Shown here in pieces: positions 8,455 through 16,939 of a stretch of DNA of 64,000 nt. Within the stretch, counting starts at the first letter, position 1; the number at the start of each line of letters is the position of its first letter. The translations under genes and the position numbers were made by a program. Under the pieces are notes generated by a model. The model was not told the origin of the DNA. It ran no database searches and worked only from the letters and a program-made list of their open reading frames with translations. The DNA is from Comamonas kerstersii (lineage in GTDB: Bacteria > Pseudomonadota > Gammaproteobacteria > Burkholderiales > Burkholderiaceae_C): NCBI RefSeq assembly GCF_008801935.1, contig NZ_VZOT01000013.1, positions 1-64,000 on the forward strand, read 5' to 3'.

Positions 8455-9522
8455 TTAAACCGCAGCAGTCACAGCATTCAGACCTTCCAGCAGCGCTTGC
8501 AGGCCGGGGACCAGCGCCTCGACCATGTAGCCACCTTCTTGCACCAGCACCACGGGCAGGCCCAGCTGGCGCAGGCGCTCGCCCACGTGGCGGTAGGCGT
8601 CAAAATCAAACTGCAGCACGCTGATCGGGTCATCGCGGTAGGTGTCAAAGCCAATCGACAGCACCAGCGCCTGCGCGCCGAACTGCGCAATCGCCTCCAC
8701 CGCGCGATCGAGCGCCGGCAAGAACTGCTGCGTGGTACATCCGTGCGCCAGCGGCAGGTTCAGGTTGCAACCCTCACCCTCGCCCGCGCCGGTTTCGTGC
8801 GCATAGCCGGTGTAGAACGGGAAGTAGTCGGTCGTCTCCGCGTGGGTGGACACGGTCAGCACATCCCCGCGGCTGTAGAAAATGTTTTGCGTGCCATCGC
8901 CGTGGTGCGCATCCACGTCCAGCACCGCCACCTTGCTCCACTGCTGCGACAGCATCTGCGCGGCCAGCGCCGCATTGTTGATGTAGCAAAAGCCGCTGGC
9001 ACGGTTGTAGTGCGCGTGGTGGCCCGAGGGGCGGGACAGCGCATAGGCCAGTGGCGCACCGTCGATCACGGCCTGCGCGGCTGAGGCAGCGGTGTGGGCC
9101 GAGCGCAAGATGGACTGCCAGCTGCCCGCACCCAAGGGGCACGACAGGTCGCCCAGGTAGTAACCGGTTTGTGCCACCAGCGAGGGCGACGGGCACTCGG
9201 GCCGCTGCACGCCGGGCGTGCCGCTATAGAACGGCGACAGGTTGGGCAGCACTTCGACACCGGGGTTCTTGCCGGCGGTGCGCAGCGCTTCCCAGCGCTC
9301 GTAGGCAGTGGCCAGATACTGGATGTAGGCGGGGCTGTGCACCAAGTGCAAGTGCTCCACGCCCCAGTCTTTGGGTACGCTCACTTGGGCGCCGTTGCGC
9401 TCCAAGCAGCCAATCAGCGCCTGCGCACGCGCGGGCACATCGGTGGGTTTGGCCAAGCGGCCCAAGCGCATGAACTGCTGCGGGTTGTGCGCAAACTGCG
9501 TGCTGTCAAAAAATGCTTGCAT
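8455..9522 (-). CDS. histone-deacetylase-superfamily amidohydrolase, acetylpolyamine amidohydrolase-like
   Basis: The 355-residue protein has the zinc-hydrolase core of the arginase/deacetylase fold: SRPSGHHAHYNRASGFCYIN with the His-His charge relay, LDVDAHHGDGTQNIFY with Asp and His metal ligands, and FDTYRDDP with the second Asp. The N-terminal half resembles the acetylpolyamine amidohydrolase of Mycoplana ramosa, including a Tyr/Trp-rich segment (AYIQYLATAYERW) and the long loop before the catalytic core. Such enzymes remove acetyl groups from acetylated polyamines. ATG at 9522 has GGAAAG at suitable spacing; ATG at 9528 is the alternative. Confidence 0.82.
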   Translation of the reverse strand: MQAFFDSTQFAHNPQQFMRLGRLAKPTDVPARAQALIGCLERNGAQVSVPKDWGVEHLHLVHSPAYIQYLATAYERWEALRTAGKNPGVEVLPNLSPFYSGTPGVQRPECPSPSLVAQTGYYLGDLSCPLGAGSWQSILRSAHTAASAAQAVIDGAPLAYALSRPSGHHAHYNRASGFCYINNAALAAQMLSQQWSKVAVLDVDAHHGDGTQNIFYSRGDVLTVSTHAETTDYFPFYTGYAHETGAGEGEGCNLNLPLAHGCTTQQFLPALDRAVEAIAQFGAQALVLSIGFDTYRDDPISVLQFDFDAYRHVGERLRQLGLPVVLVQEGGYMVEALVPGLQALLEGLNAVTAAV

Positions 9523-9542
9523 AGCCATGCTTTCCAAAAATC

Positions 9543-10526
9543 TCAATAACCGCAGCTGAGGTCGACGGCGTTGTCCGGCGTGGCGCCGGCCAGCACTTGC
9601 GTCCAGTGGTGCGCGCTTTGCGCGGCAATCACGGTGGCGGCGGTGCGGGTGGCAATGTGTGGCGTGACACGCACCTTGGGGTGGTGCCACAGCGGGTCAG
9701 TCGGTGGCAGTGGCTCGGTGACAAACGCATCCAGCGTGGCACGGCCCAGATGGCCGGCATCCAGTGCGGCGAACAGGTCGGTCTCGACCAAGTGCGCACC
9801 CCGGCCCACGTTGACGATGTGCGCCCCCGGTGCCAGCTGCGCAAACAGGTCACGGTTCATCACACCGCGTGTGCTGTCGGTCAGTGGCAGCAGGCACACC
9901 AAGGCGTGCAGGCCATCCAAGAACGCGGCGCGCTCACCGTCGCCAGCAAAGTGCTGCACTCCGTCGATGGGGGTGGTGGCCGGGCTGCGGCTCCAGCCGC
10001 GCACGTCGTAGCCAATGGTGGCCAGCACGCGGGCGCAGTGCGCGCCCAGCGTGCCCATGCCGGCAATGCCCACGCGGTACTGCGTGGCGGGCACCACCAC
10101 GGGCTTGCTCCACACCGCCTTGGCTTGCTCTTGCAAATAGCCATCCATCTGGCGGTGCTCGCTGGTCACCGCCCACGTGACGTAGGCGGCCATGGCGCTG
10201 GCCATGTGGGGGTCGCGAATGCGCGCCATCGGCACGTGCTGGGGCAGCGTGGTGTCTTCCAAAATATGGTCCACCCCCGCCGCCAGCGACTGGATCAGCC
10301 GCACGTTGGGCATCTGCGGCCACATGCCTTGGTAGGGCTCCCAGCATACGGCCAGATCCACCTGTGCGCCGTCGCCCAGTGCGGCCGGGCCACCGTCCAC
10401 ATCCACCAACCGCAACTCCACCGGCAGGCCCTGCGCTGCAAAGGCGCTGTGCATGGCCTCCACCAGGTACTGCATGTTCAGCGTGCGGCTGATGAGCGCC
10501 ACCACGGTCTGTCCGGCGGCGTTCAT
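9543..10526 (-). CDS. GhrA-like glyoxylate/hydroxypyruvate reductase (D-2-hydroxyacid dehydrogenase)
   Basis: A 327-residue NAD(P)H-dependent D-isomer 2-hydroxyacid dehydrogenase. The cofactor loop is GIAGMGTLGAHCARVLATIG, and the substrate and catalytic elements are VNVGRGAHLVETDLFAALD, ATLDAFVTEPLP and the late His in HPKVRVTPHIA. The short N-terminal domain and LIQSLAAGVDHIL fit the GhrA subfamily, which reduces glyoxylate and hydroxypyruvate. ATG at 10526 overlaps the TGA of the upstream ATPase gene (ATGA), which indicates translational coupling and argues for this start over a longer frame beginning at 10688. Confidence 0.87.
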   Translation of the reverse strand: MNAAGQTVVALISRTLNMQYLVEAMHSAFAAQGLPVELRLVDVDGGPAALGDGAQVDLAVCWEPYQGMWPQMPNVRLIQSLAAGVDHILEDTTLPQHVPMARIRDPHMASAMAAYVTWAVTSEHRQMDGYLQEQAKAVWSKPVVVPATQYRVGIAGMGTLGAHCARVLATIGYDVRGWSRSPATTPIDGVQHFAGDGERAAFLDGLHALVCLLPLTDSTRGVMNRDLFAQLAPGAHIVNVGRGAHLVETDLFAALDAGHLGRATLDAFVTEPLPPTDPLWHHPKVRVTPHIATRTAATVIAAQSAHHWTQVLAGATPDNAVDLSCGY

Positions 10527-12190
10527 GCAGACACCTCCGCCACATCGTCCAACACAGGCTGCGCCGCCAATTTGGGGATGGCGTCGATCAGCTTGCGGGT
10601 GTAGGCGTGCTTGGGGTTGTGCAGCACTTCGCGGCTGGTGCCGTACTCCACAATCTGGCCGCGCTGCATCACCGCAATGTGGTCGCACAGCTCACCGGCC
10701 ACACGCAGGTCGTGGGTGATGAAGACCATCGACAGGCCAAACTCTTCGCGCACCTGCGCAAACAGCTTGAGCACCTGCTCTTGCACCGACACGTCGAGCG
10801 CCGAGACGGGCTCGTCGGCCACCAGCAACTCGGGGTCCAAGGCCAAGGCACGGGCGATACCAATGCGCTGGCGCTGACCGCCCGAGAACTCGTGCGGGAA
10901 GCGGTCGTAGGCCTCTTCTTTCAAGCCCACCAGCTTGAGCAGCTCCAGCGCGCGGGCCTTGGCCTTTTCAGGGGCCACACCTTGGGCAATCGGTCCGGAT
11001 GCAATGGCCGCGCCAATACGGTGGCGGGGGTTGAGCGAGGCATAGGGGTCTTGGAAGACCATCTGGATACGGCTCTTGGCTACCGACTGGAAATTGGAGC
11101 CGGGGTACAAGCTCTTGCCGTTGAACAAGATGCGACCGCCATCAAAGCTTTGCAGGCCGACCAAGCACTTGCCGACGGTGGACTTGCCGGAGCCCGACTC
11201 GCCCACGATGCCCAGCGTTTCACCGCGGCGCAGGTTGAAGTTGATCTGGTTGGCCGCATGCACGCGGCGCCCCTTGGTGAACAGGCCTCCGCCAGTGTTG
11301 TAGACCTTATTGAGGTCTTGCACTTGCAGCACAAAGTGACCGTCACGCTCGCCCTGCACATCACGCACCACGCCCTTGGGAACGGCAGAAAGCAGCTTCT
11401 TGGTATAGGCATGCTGGGGGCGCACCAACACTTGGTTGGCCGACCCTTCTTCCACGCACTGGCCCATTTGCATCACGACCACGTGGTCCGCAATTTCGGA
11501 CACCACGCCAAAGTCGTGCGTGATGAACAACACGGCCGTGCCCTTGCGCTGCTGCAGCTCTCGAATCAGCTGCAGGATCTGCGCCTGCGTGGTCACGTCC
11601 AGCGCCGTGGTGGGTTCGTCAGCGATCAGCAGTTGCGGCTCCAGTAGCAGCGCGCAAGCAATCATCACACGCTGGCGCTGCCCTCCCGACAGGCGGAAGG
11701 GGTAGCTGTTGATGATCAGCTCCGGCTCCGGCAGGCCCACATCGGTCAACGCGGCAATGATGCGCTTGCGCTTTTCAGCGCTACTGAGCGACAAGTGGGC
11801 ATCAAACACTTCGGCCAACTGGTCACCAATGCGCATGACCGGGTTCAGCGCTGTCATGGGCTCTTGGAAGATCATGCCAATGCGCTGACCGCGCAGGCTG
11901 CGCATTTGCTCTTCGGTCAATTTCAATAGGTCTTGACCGCCAAACTGAATTTGGCCAGCCACAGGCTCCACATGAGGACGTGGCAGCAGGCCCATAACCG
12001 CGTTGGCTATCATGGATTTTCCCGAGCCCGACTCACCGACCACGCACACGGTCTGGCCGGGTATCAGGTCAAACGACACGTTCGAGACGGCCAGTTGGCG
12101 GTCACCTCCTGCGGGCAGGCGCACGCTCAGGCCTTGGACTTGCAGCACCGGGGTGATGCCGGCAGCGGGGGACGTGGAAAGGGTTGTCAT
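10523..12190 (-). CDS. peptide-type ABC importer, fused double ATPase (DppD–DppF / GsiA type)
   Basis: About 555 residues with two complete nucleotide-binding domains in one chain. Domain 1 has Walker [13 protein letters not shown], signature [12 protein letters not shown] and Walker [13 protein letters not shown]. Domain 2 repeats these as [27 protein letters not shown] and [12 protein letters not shown]. Oligopeptide-type importers usually use two separate ATPases; the fusion is seen in GsiA-like systems. ATG at 12190 has GGAGGA about eight bases upstream. It powers the two permeases encoded just upstream, and its end overlaps the reductase gene. Confidence 0.92.
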   Translation of the reverse strand: MTTLSTSPAAGITPVLQVQGLSVRLPAGGDRQLAVSNVSFDLIPGQTVCVVGESGSGKSMIANAVMGLLPRPHVEPVAGQIQFGGQDLLKLTEEQMRSLRGQRIGMIFQEPMTALNPVMRIGDQLAEVFDAHLSLSSAEKRKRIIAALTDVGLPEPELIINSYPFRLSGGQRQRVMIACALLLEPQLLIADEPTTALDVTTQAQILQLIRELQQRKGTAVLFITHDFGVVSEIADHVVVMQMGQCVEEGSANQVLVRPQHAYTKKLLSAVPKGVVRDVQGERDGHFVLQVQDLNKVYNTGGGLFTKGRRVHAANQINFNLRRGETLGIVGESGSGKSTVGKCLVGLQSFDGGRILFNGKSLYPGSNFQSVAKSRIQMVFQDPYASLNPRHRIGAAIASGPIAQGVAPEKAKARALELLKLVGLKEEAYDRFPHEFSGGQRQRIGIARALALDPELLVADEPVSALDVSVQEQVLKLFAQVREEFGLSMVFITHDLRVAGELCDHIAVMQRGQIVEYGTSREVLHNPKHAYTRKLIDAIPKLAAQPVLDDVAEVSA

Positions 12191-12208
12191 GTTCAAGTCC
12201 TCCAATGC

Positions 12209-13051
12209 TTAGCGTTTGCCATCGGCGCGGGCGTTCAGGCCGTCGTTCAGACCTTCACCGACCAAGTTCAGGGCCAGCACGGTCAGCACGATCGACAGAC
12301 CTGGGAACACAGCCATCCACCAGGCTTGCCGCATCACGGTACGTGCCGAGCCGACCATGTAGCCCCAGCTCATTTGGTTGGGATCACCCAGCCCCAAGAA
12401 GCTCAGGCTGGACTCCAACAGGATGGCGCTGGCGACCATCAGCGAGGCCATCACCACGATGGGCGAGACGGCGTTGGGCAAGATTTGCGTGAGGATCACG
12501 CGGGGGGTGGACTGGCCTGCCAACAGCGCGGCCGACACAAAGTCACGCTGGCGCAGCGACAGAAATTCACCCCTCACCAAGCGCGCCACGGGGGGCCAAG
12601 AAACGACCGCAATGGCCGTCACCATGGAGCCAACCGAGGGCTCAAAAATCGCGACCAGCACAATGGCCAGTGCAAAACTGGGCACAGACTGAAACAGCTC
12701 GGTAAAGCGCATCAGCACAGCATCGACCCAGCCACCAAAGTAGCCAGCAATCGCACCCAAGCTGACGCCAATCAGCAGGGACACCACTGTGGACACAAAG
12801 CCAATCAGCAGTGACACACGGGCTCCGTACACCAAGCCGACCCAAATGTCACGCCCCATGGTGTCGGTACCCAGCCAACGGCCATCGGGACTCAAAGGCT
12901 CCAAGAACGGTGCATCGACCATGTCCCAAGGACCGTATTCCAAGAACATGGGGCCAAACAGCGCAATCACTGCCACCCATACCAACACCGCCAAACCAAG
13001 GACGGCACCTTTGTTGCGACAAAAGCGCCGCCAAAATGCGTTTTTCATCAT
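12209..13051 (-). CDS. peptide-type ABC importer permease (DppC-like)
   Basis: 280 residues, an N-terminal OppC-type segment and about six membrane helices. The EAA-type loop before the ATPase contact is in the region ILLESSLSFLGLGDPNQMSW, typical of DppC/OppC/GsiD permeases, and the N-terminal GTDTMGRDIWVGLVYGAR motif is also characteristic. It pairs with the DppB-like permease 22 bp upstream and precedes the ATPase gene. Confidence 0.9.
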   Translation of the reverse strand: MMKNAFWRRFCRNKGAVLGLAVLVWVAVIALFGPMFLEYGPWDMVDAPFLEPLSPDGRWLGTDTMGRDIWVGLVYGARVSLLIGFVSTVVSLLIGVSLGAIAGYFGGWVDAVLMRFTELFQSVPSFALAIVLVAIFEPSVGSMVTAIAVVSWPPVARLVRGEFLSLRQRDFVSAALLAGQSTPRVILTQILPNAVSPIVVMASLMVASAILLESSLSFLGLGDPNQMSWGYMVGSARTVMRQAWWMAVFPGLSIVLTVLALNLVGEGLNDGLNARADGKR

Positions 13052-13073
13052 GTACTTTCTGCGGTTCTGGGAC

Positions 13074-14048
13074 TTAGTTCATCTCGATGCGAGGATCGAC
13101 CAGCGTGTAAATGAAGTCGGTGATCAGGTTGAACAGCACTGCCATCGCGGAGGTCACCAAGAAGCAACCCATCAGCAGGTTGTAGTCACGCTGCATCAGC
13201 GCGTCGAACATCAGGCGGCCAATGCCGGGCCAGCTGAACACGGTCTCGGTCAGCACGGCCCCACCAATCATTCCGCCCGCTTGGATACCTGCCAGCGTCA
13301 CCACCGGCAACAAGGCGTTGCGCAGAATGTGGTTGCGGTGAATGCGGCGGGGATGCACGCCCTTGGCACGGGCAGTCTTCACAAAGTCCATCTGCGCAAC
13401 TTCCAGCATGGAAGAGCGCGTCATGCGGGCATAGACGGCCATGTAAAACAACGCCAGCGTCAACGATGGCATCAGCAGGTGCAAGAAGATGTCCCATGCC
13501 AGCGCCAAGCCGCTCAGGTCAGCACCCACGGTGAAGTAGCCAAAGCCAGGCAACCAGCCCAAATGCACGGTAAACAGCAGCACAGCCATCATGGCCAGCC
13601 AGTACAACGGCGTGGCGTAGAACACCAGTGCCACGGTGGTGATGGCACTGTCCACCCAGGTGCCAACTTTGCGACTGGACCATGCGCCCAACGCCACGCC
13701 CAAAATCAGCGAAATAACGAATGCGCTGCCAGTCAGCAACAAGGTGGCGGGCAGGCGGTCCACAATCAAATCCAGCACGGGCTGCTGCTGGCGGTAAGAA
13801 AAGCCCAGATCCAGCTGCACCACATTGCTCAGGTAGTGCCACAACTGGGTGGCCAGCGGCTGGTCCAACCCAAACTGCGCACGCAGCTGGGCCACGAATT
13901 GTTCGTCCGATGCACCGGCTTCGCCTGCCAACACCGCCACGGGGTCACCAGGGGCTGCACGGATGAGCAAAAAGTTCACCACGGCAATGGCCAAGATGGC
14001 CACGCAGCCTTGGAACAGGCGTTTGAGCATTAATTGCAATCGGTTCAT
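13074..14048 (-). CDS. peptide-type ABC importer permease (DppB-like)
   Basis: 324 residues with the DppB/OppB hallmarks: an N-terminal membrane helix, DPVAVLAGE near residue 35, and six further hydrophobic segments. The ATPase-contact loop reads VKTARAKGVHPRRIHRNHIL, and the C-terminal GGAVLTETVFSWPGIGRL is near-invariant in the family. It forms the translocation channel with the DppC-like partner. Confidence 0.92.
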   Translation of the reverse strand: MNRLQLMLKRLFQGCVAILAIAVVNFLLIRAAPGDPVAVLAGEAGASDEQFVAQLRAQFGLDQPLATQLWHYLSNVVQLDLGFSYRQQQPVLDLIVDRLPATLLLTGSAFVISLILGVALGAWSSRKVGTWVDSAITTVALVFYATPLYWLAMMAVLLFTVHLGWLPGFGYFTVGADLSGLALAWDIFLHLLMPSLTLALFYMAVYARMTRSSMLEVAQMDFVKTARAKGVHPRRIHRNHILRNALLPVVTLAGIQAGGMIGGAVLTETVFSWPGIGRLMFDALMQRDYNLLMGCFLVTSAMAVLFNLITDFIYTLVDPRIEMN

Positions 14049-14067
14049 ACGGTTCTCCCTCTTGAGC

Positions 14068-14110
14068 GCGCTGGCCGCAGCCAGCGCCTGCGGGGCAAGT
14101 CCGGCCCCGC
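14068..14110. repeat. tandem GC hairpins between binding-protein and permease genes
   Basis: GCGCTGGC/GCCAGCGC (14068–14087, eight perfect pairs) and GCGGGGC/GCCCCGC (14090–14110, seven pairs) lie just after the binding-protein stop on the minus strand. Hairpins here commonly stabilise the upstream message or partly terminate, so the binding protein is made in excess over the permeases. Confidence 0.5.
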
Positions 14111-14153
14111 GCGGTGCTGGCAGGCGCTGTGTGCGCCAGCCAGCCCTTTTGCG

Positions 14154-15722
14154 TTACTTCAACTTGGCGTAGCCCATGCCATCGTTCAAACCGATGCCCG
14201 AAGAGATCAGGTTGTCGATCTTGGTGCGATAGATGGTGGGCATTTGCAGCTCGTGCAGCCAAGCGATCGGCACTTCATCGACCAACAACTTTTGCACTTC
14301 CGCGTAGATGGCTGCGCGCTTGGTGGCATCGGTTTCCTTCATGCCGCGGTCGAACAGATCGTCCACCTTGGGGTTGCTGTAGCCTTCCACGTTGTTCCAT
14401 GGTGAGCCCTTGGCGATTTGGCTGGAGATGTAGTTGCGCGCCACGCCCAGTGCAGGGTCGCCGTACTGGAAGACGTAGGTGGTGGACATATCGAAGTCCC
14501 ACTCGTTCAAACGCGAGTTCCAGCCCGCCACGTCGGTGGACACCATTTCCACCTTGATGCCGGCTTGCTGCAGGTTCTGGCGGATCATTTCGGCCACGCG
14601 CATCCAGGTTTCGCCATAAGGCATGGGCAGCAGACGCAGGGGTTCGCCCTTGTAGGCGGTTTCCTTGATCAGGGCCTTGGCCTTGTTCAGATCGCGCTTG
14701 TAGTGCGTGACCTTGTCGGTGTAGAACTTGACCGAGCTATTCACCGGACCGGATGCCACCTTGGCAAAACCGAAGAAGGCCACCTTGGCAATGGCTTCGC
14801 GGTCGATCGCGTACATGATGGCCTGGCGGAACTTCACATCGTCAAATGGCTTGCGGCGGTTGTTGAGCCACAGCCACGAGTGGGGCGCAAAGAATTCCCA
14901 GCCCTTAGTGGTGACCGCAGCACCGGACAGCGAAGCCAGGCGCTTGACGTCAAAGAACTCCACCGAACCACCGGGCAGGATGTCGACCTTGCCCGATTCA
15001 AACGCTGCTGCGCGCGAGGCCGCGTCGGGGATGACGTGGTAGTACACATCCTTGACACCGGGCACGCCTTGGACGTGGTAGTCCTCGTTGGCTGTCAACT
15101 GGATGTAGGAACCCTTGACCCATTCCTTGAACTTGAACGGACCAGTACCAATGGGCTTGTTGTTGGCCGGATGGCTCAGGAAGTCCGCAGCACCTTCGTA
15201 GATGTGCTTGGCCACCATGGGCATGGAGCCAGTTTCAAAGAAGCTCAGGAACGCGCCCACTGGGTGCTTGAGCTTGAAGACGACGGTGTGGGCATCGGGG
15301 GCGGAGATGGACTCAACCGCTGCCAAGTTGCCACGGGCACGTGCCATGGTCTTGCGCACAAACACGTCCACAGAGAACACCACGTCGGCCGAGGTGAAAG
15401 GCTTGCCGTCATGCCACTTCACGCCCTTCTTGAGCTTGAAGGTGTAGGTCAAACCATCGTCGCTCATTTGCCACGATTCGGCCAAGGCAGGCACGGGCTC
15501 GAGCTTTTCGGTCAGGCGCACCAGACCTTCAAAGATGTTGCCCGCCACCAGCTGTGTGGGGCCGTTGGAATAAATCGCAGACATCAGTCCTGGCGGCTCA
15601 GGCTGCACGATGGCATTGATCACGCCATTGGGCTTGGCTTGGGCCAGCACATGCAGGGGCACCCCTGCGATGCTCAGCCCCATGCTGGCGGCGGCGAGCT
15701 GCATCATTTGACGACGTTTCAT
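14154..15722 (-). CDS. peptide-type ABC importer periplasmic substrate-binding protein (SBP family 5)
   Basis: A 522-residue family 5 binding protein. The N-terminus MKRRQMMQLAAASMGLSIAG, followed by a hydrophobic stretch and an Ala-Gln cleavage region, is a secretion signal with a twin-arginine-like pair. The body has the family markers LVRLTEKLEPVPALAESW, TYTFKLKKGVKWHDGKPF and FRQAIMYAIDREAIAK. ATG at 15722 has AAGGAG about eight bases upstream. The SBP_5 family binds peptides, opines, glutathione or amine conjugates, so the ligand is not determined. Confidence 0.92.
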   Translation of the reverse strand: MKRRQMMQLAAASMGLSIAGVPLHVLAQAKPNGVINAIVQPEPPGLMSAIYSNGPTQLVAGNIFEGLVRLTEKLEPVPALAESWQMSDDGLTYTFKLKKGVKWHDGKPFTSADVVFSVDVFVRKTMARARGNLAAVESISAPDAHTVVFKLKHPVGAFLSFFETGSMPMVAKHIYEGAADFLSHPANNKPIGTGPFKFKEWVKGSYIQLTANEDYHVQGVPGVKDVYYHVIPDAASRAAAFESGKVDILPGGSVEFFDVKRLASLSGAAVTTKGWEFFAPHSWLWLNNRRKPFDDVKFRQAIMYAIDREAIAKVAFFGFAKVASGPVNSSVKFYTDKVTHYKRDLNKAKALIKETAYKGEPLRLLPMPYGETWMRVAEMIRQNLQQAGIKVEMVSTDVAGWNSRLNEWDFDMSTTYVFQYGDPALGVARNYISSQIAKGSPWNNVEGYSNPKVDDLFDRGMKETDATKRAAIYAEVQKLLVDEVPIAWLHELQMPTIYRTKIDNLISSGIGLNDGMGYAKLK

Positions 15723-15834
15723 GGGTCTCACTCCTTGGGTAAAAAAGGGCAAACACATCCCCTGCCAGCACACGACGGCATACCAACAAGAGAGAGGGAG
15801 GGAAGGCGCAGCTGACTGCACCAAGGGGTGCTAC

Positions 15835-16653
15835 TTAACTGTCATAGCGGCCAGCGGTGCTGGCGTGCAGGCGCTGCTTCATGGCATTCCATTCGCGCGC
15901 ATTGGGGTCGGCCTTGCCGGGCAGGCGGTTGCTGGCGCCGGACTCGTACTGGCGCGCCGTCAACTCGCACACTTCGGTGGGCACGGGATAGGCAATTTGG
16001 CCGCTGGACTGGATGGCCACCTGCACGCGGCACGCACGCTCTAGGTTGACCATCAAGATGAACGCTTCGGCGATGGTGTTGCCCACAGTCAGCAAACCGT
16101 GGTTGCGCAAGATCAAGGCCTTGTGTTCAGTGCCCAGATCGCGCACCAGGCGCTCACGCTCTGCGTGGTTGAGGGCAATCCCCTCAAAGTCGTGGTAGGC
16201 GACACGTTGGTAGAACTGCAGCGCCCACTGGTTGCAAGGCTGCAAGCCGCATGCCATCGACGCCACCGCCACGCCACCGATGGTGTGGGTGTGCACGATG
16301 CATTGCGCATCTTCACGCGCCATGTGGATGGCGCTGTGGATGGTGAAACCGGCTGGGTTGACGTCGTAGTCTGAAGGCTCCACCAGCTTGCCGTCGATCC
16401 CCACTTTGACCAGCGACGAGGCGGTCACATCCCGAAACAGCATGCCGTACGGGTTGATCAGAAATTGGTCATGCCGGCCAGGCACGCGGGCCGAAATATG
16501 TGTGTAGATGCTGTCGTCCAAGCCCAGTAAAGCCATCAGGCGATAGGCGGCCGCCAAGTCCTTGCGGACCTCCCATTCTTCGTCGCTCCAGCCATGTGCG
16601 CTCCCCGCTGCCTCAGCGCTTTTTTTGTCGATTTGGTTGCTTGTCATGCTCAT
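15835..16653 (-). CDS. class II aldolase/adducin family protein
   Basis: 272 residues, first gene of the minus-strand unit. The zinc-binding His pair of the fold is visible in CIVHTHTIGGVAVASM, with a third ligand in LILRNHGLLTVG. The N-terminal RKDLAAAYRLMALLGLDDSI and SARVPGRHDQFLINPYG are typical of this branch, which is annotated as aldolase but contains many members of unknown reaction. ATG at 16653 has AAAGGAA upstream. It may cleave or epimerise a hydroxylated intermediate in the pathway encoded by the cluster. Confidence 0.85.
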   Translation of the reverse strand: MSMTSNQIDKKSAEAAGSAHGWSDEEWEVRKDLAAAYRLMALLGLDDSIYTHISARVPGRHDQFLINPYGMLFRDVTASSLVKVGIDGKLVEPSDYDVNPAGFTIHSAIHMAREDAQCIVHTHTIGGVAVASMACGLQPCNQWALQFYQRVAYHDFEGIALNHAERERLVRDLGTEHKALILRNHGLLTVGNTIAEAFILMVNLERACRVQVAIQSSGQIAYPVPTEVCELTARQYESGASNRLPGKADPNAREWNAMKQRLHASTAGRYDS

Positions 16654-16793
16654 TTTTCCTTTGCACTTCGTAAGCCAATACGCAACTTGTACGCAAATGG
16701 CGTGCCACGTTCATCGACACCGAATCTCGGTATTACCGCGGCAGACGAAAGGCGAGATCAGCACCACGCTGGCCTGACCAATATTCCAATTTA

Positions 16794-16829
16794 GTGCAAT
16801 TTTTTGTTTCTTTTCGGTGCGATTGCACC
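16794..16829. promoter_or_regulatory. candidate operator in the divergent promoter region of the catabolic cluster
   Basis: GTGCAAT (16794–16800) and ATTGCAC (16822–16828) are exact inverted repeats 21 bp apart. The right arm is also part of GGTGC-GATT-GCACC (16816–16829). They sit in the 286-bp region between the divergent aldolase and M20 genes, where a cluster regulator such as the GntR protein could bind. Confidence 0.35.
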
Positions 16830-16939
16830 ACCTTCTGCGCACCATTGATGGCATGCATCTTGCCCGTTCGTTAGCATGCTGAACTCAAACACCCCCACCC
16901 TCGTCACCCCCCCCCACCCCATCCGCCATCGCTGACGCA

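Noticed and set aside
12789..14033. Plus-strand open frame opposite the two permease genes
   Set aside because: Antisense of strongly conserved DppB/DppC genes; translation is His/Gln-rich with no membrane or domain pattern.
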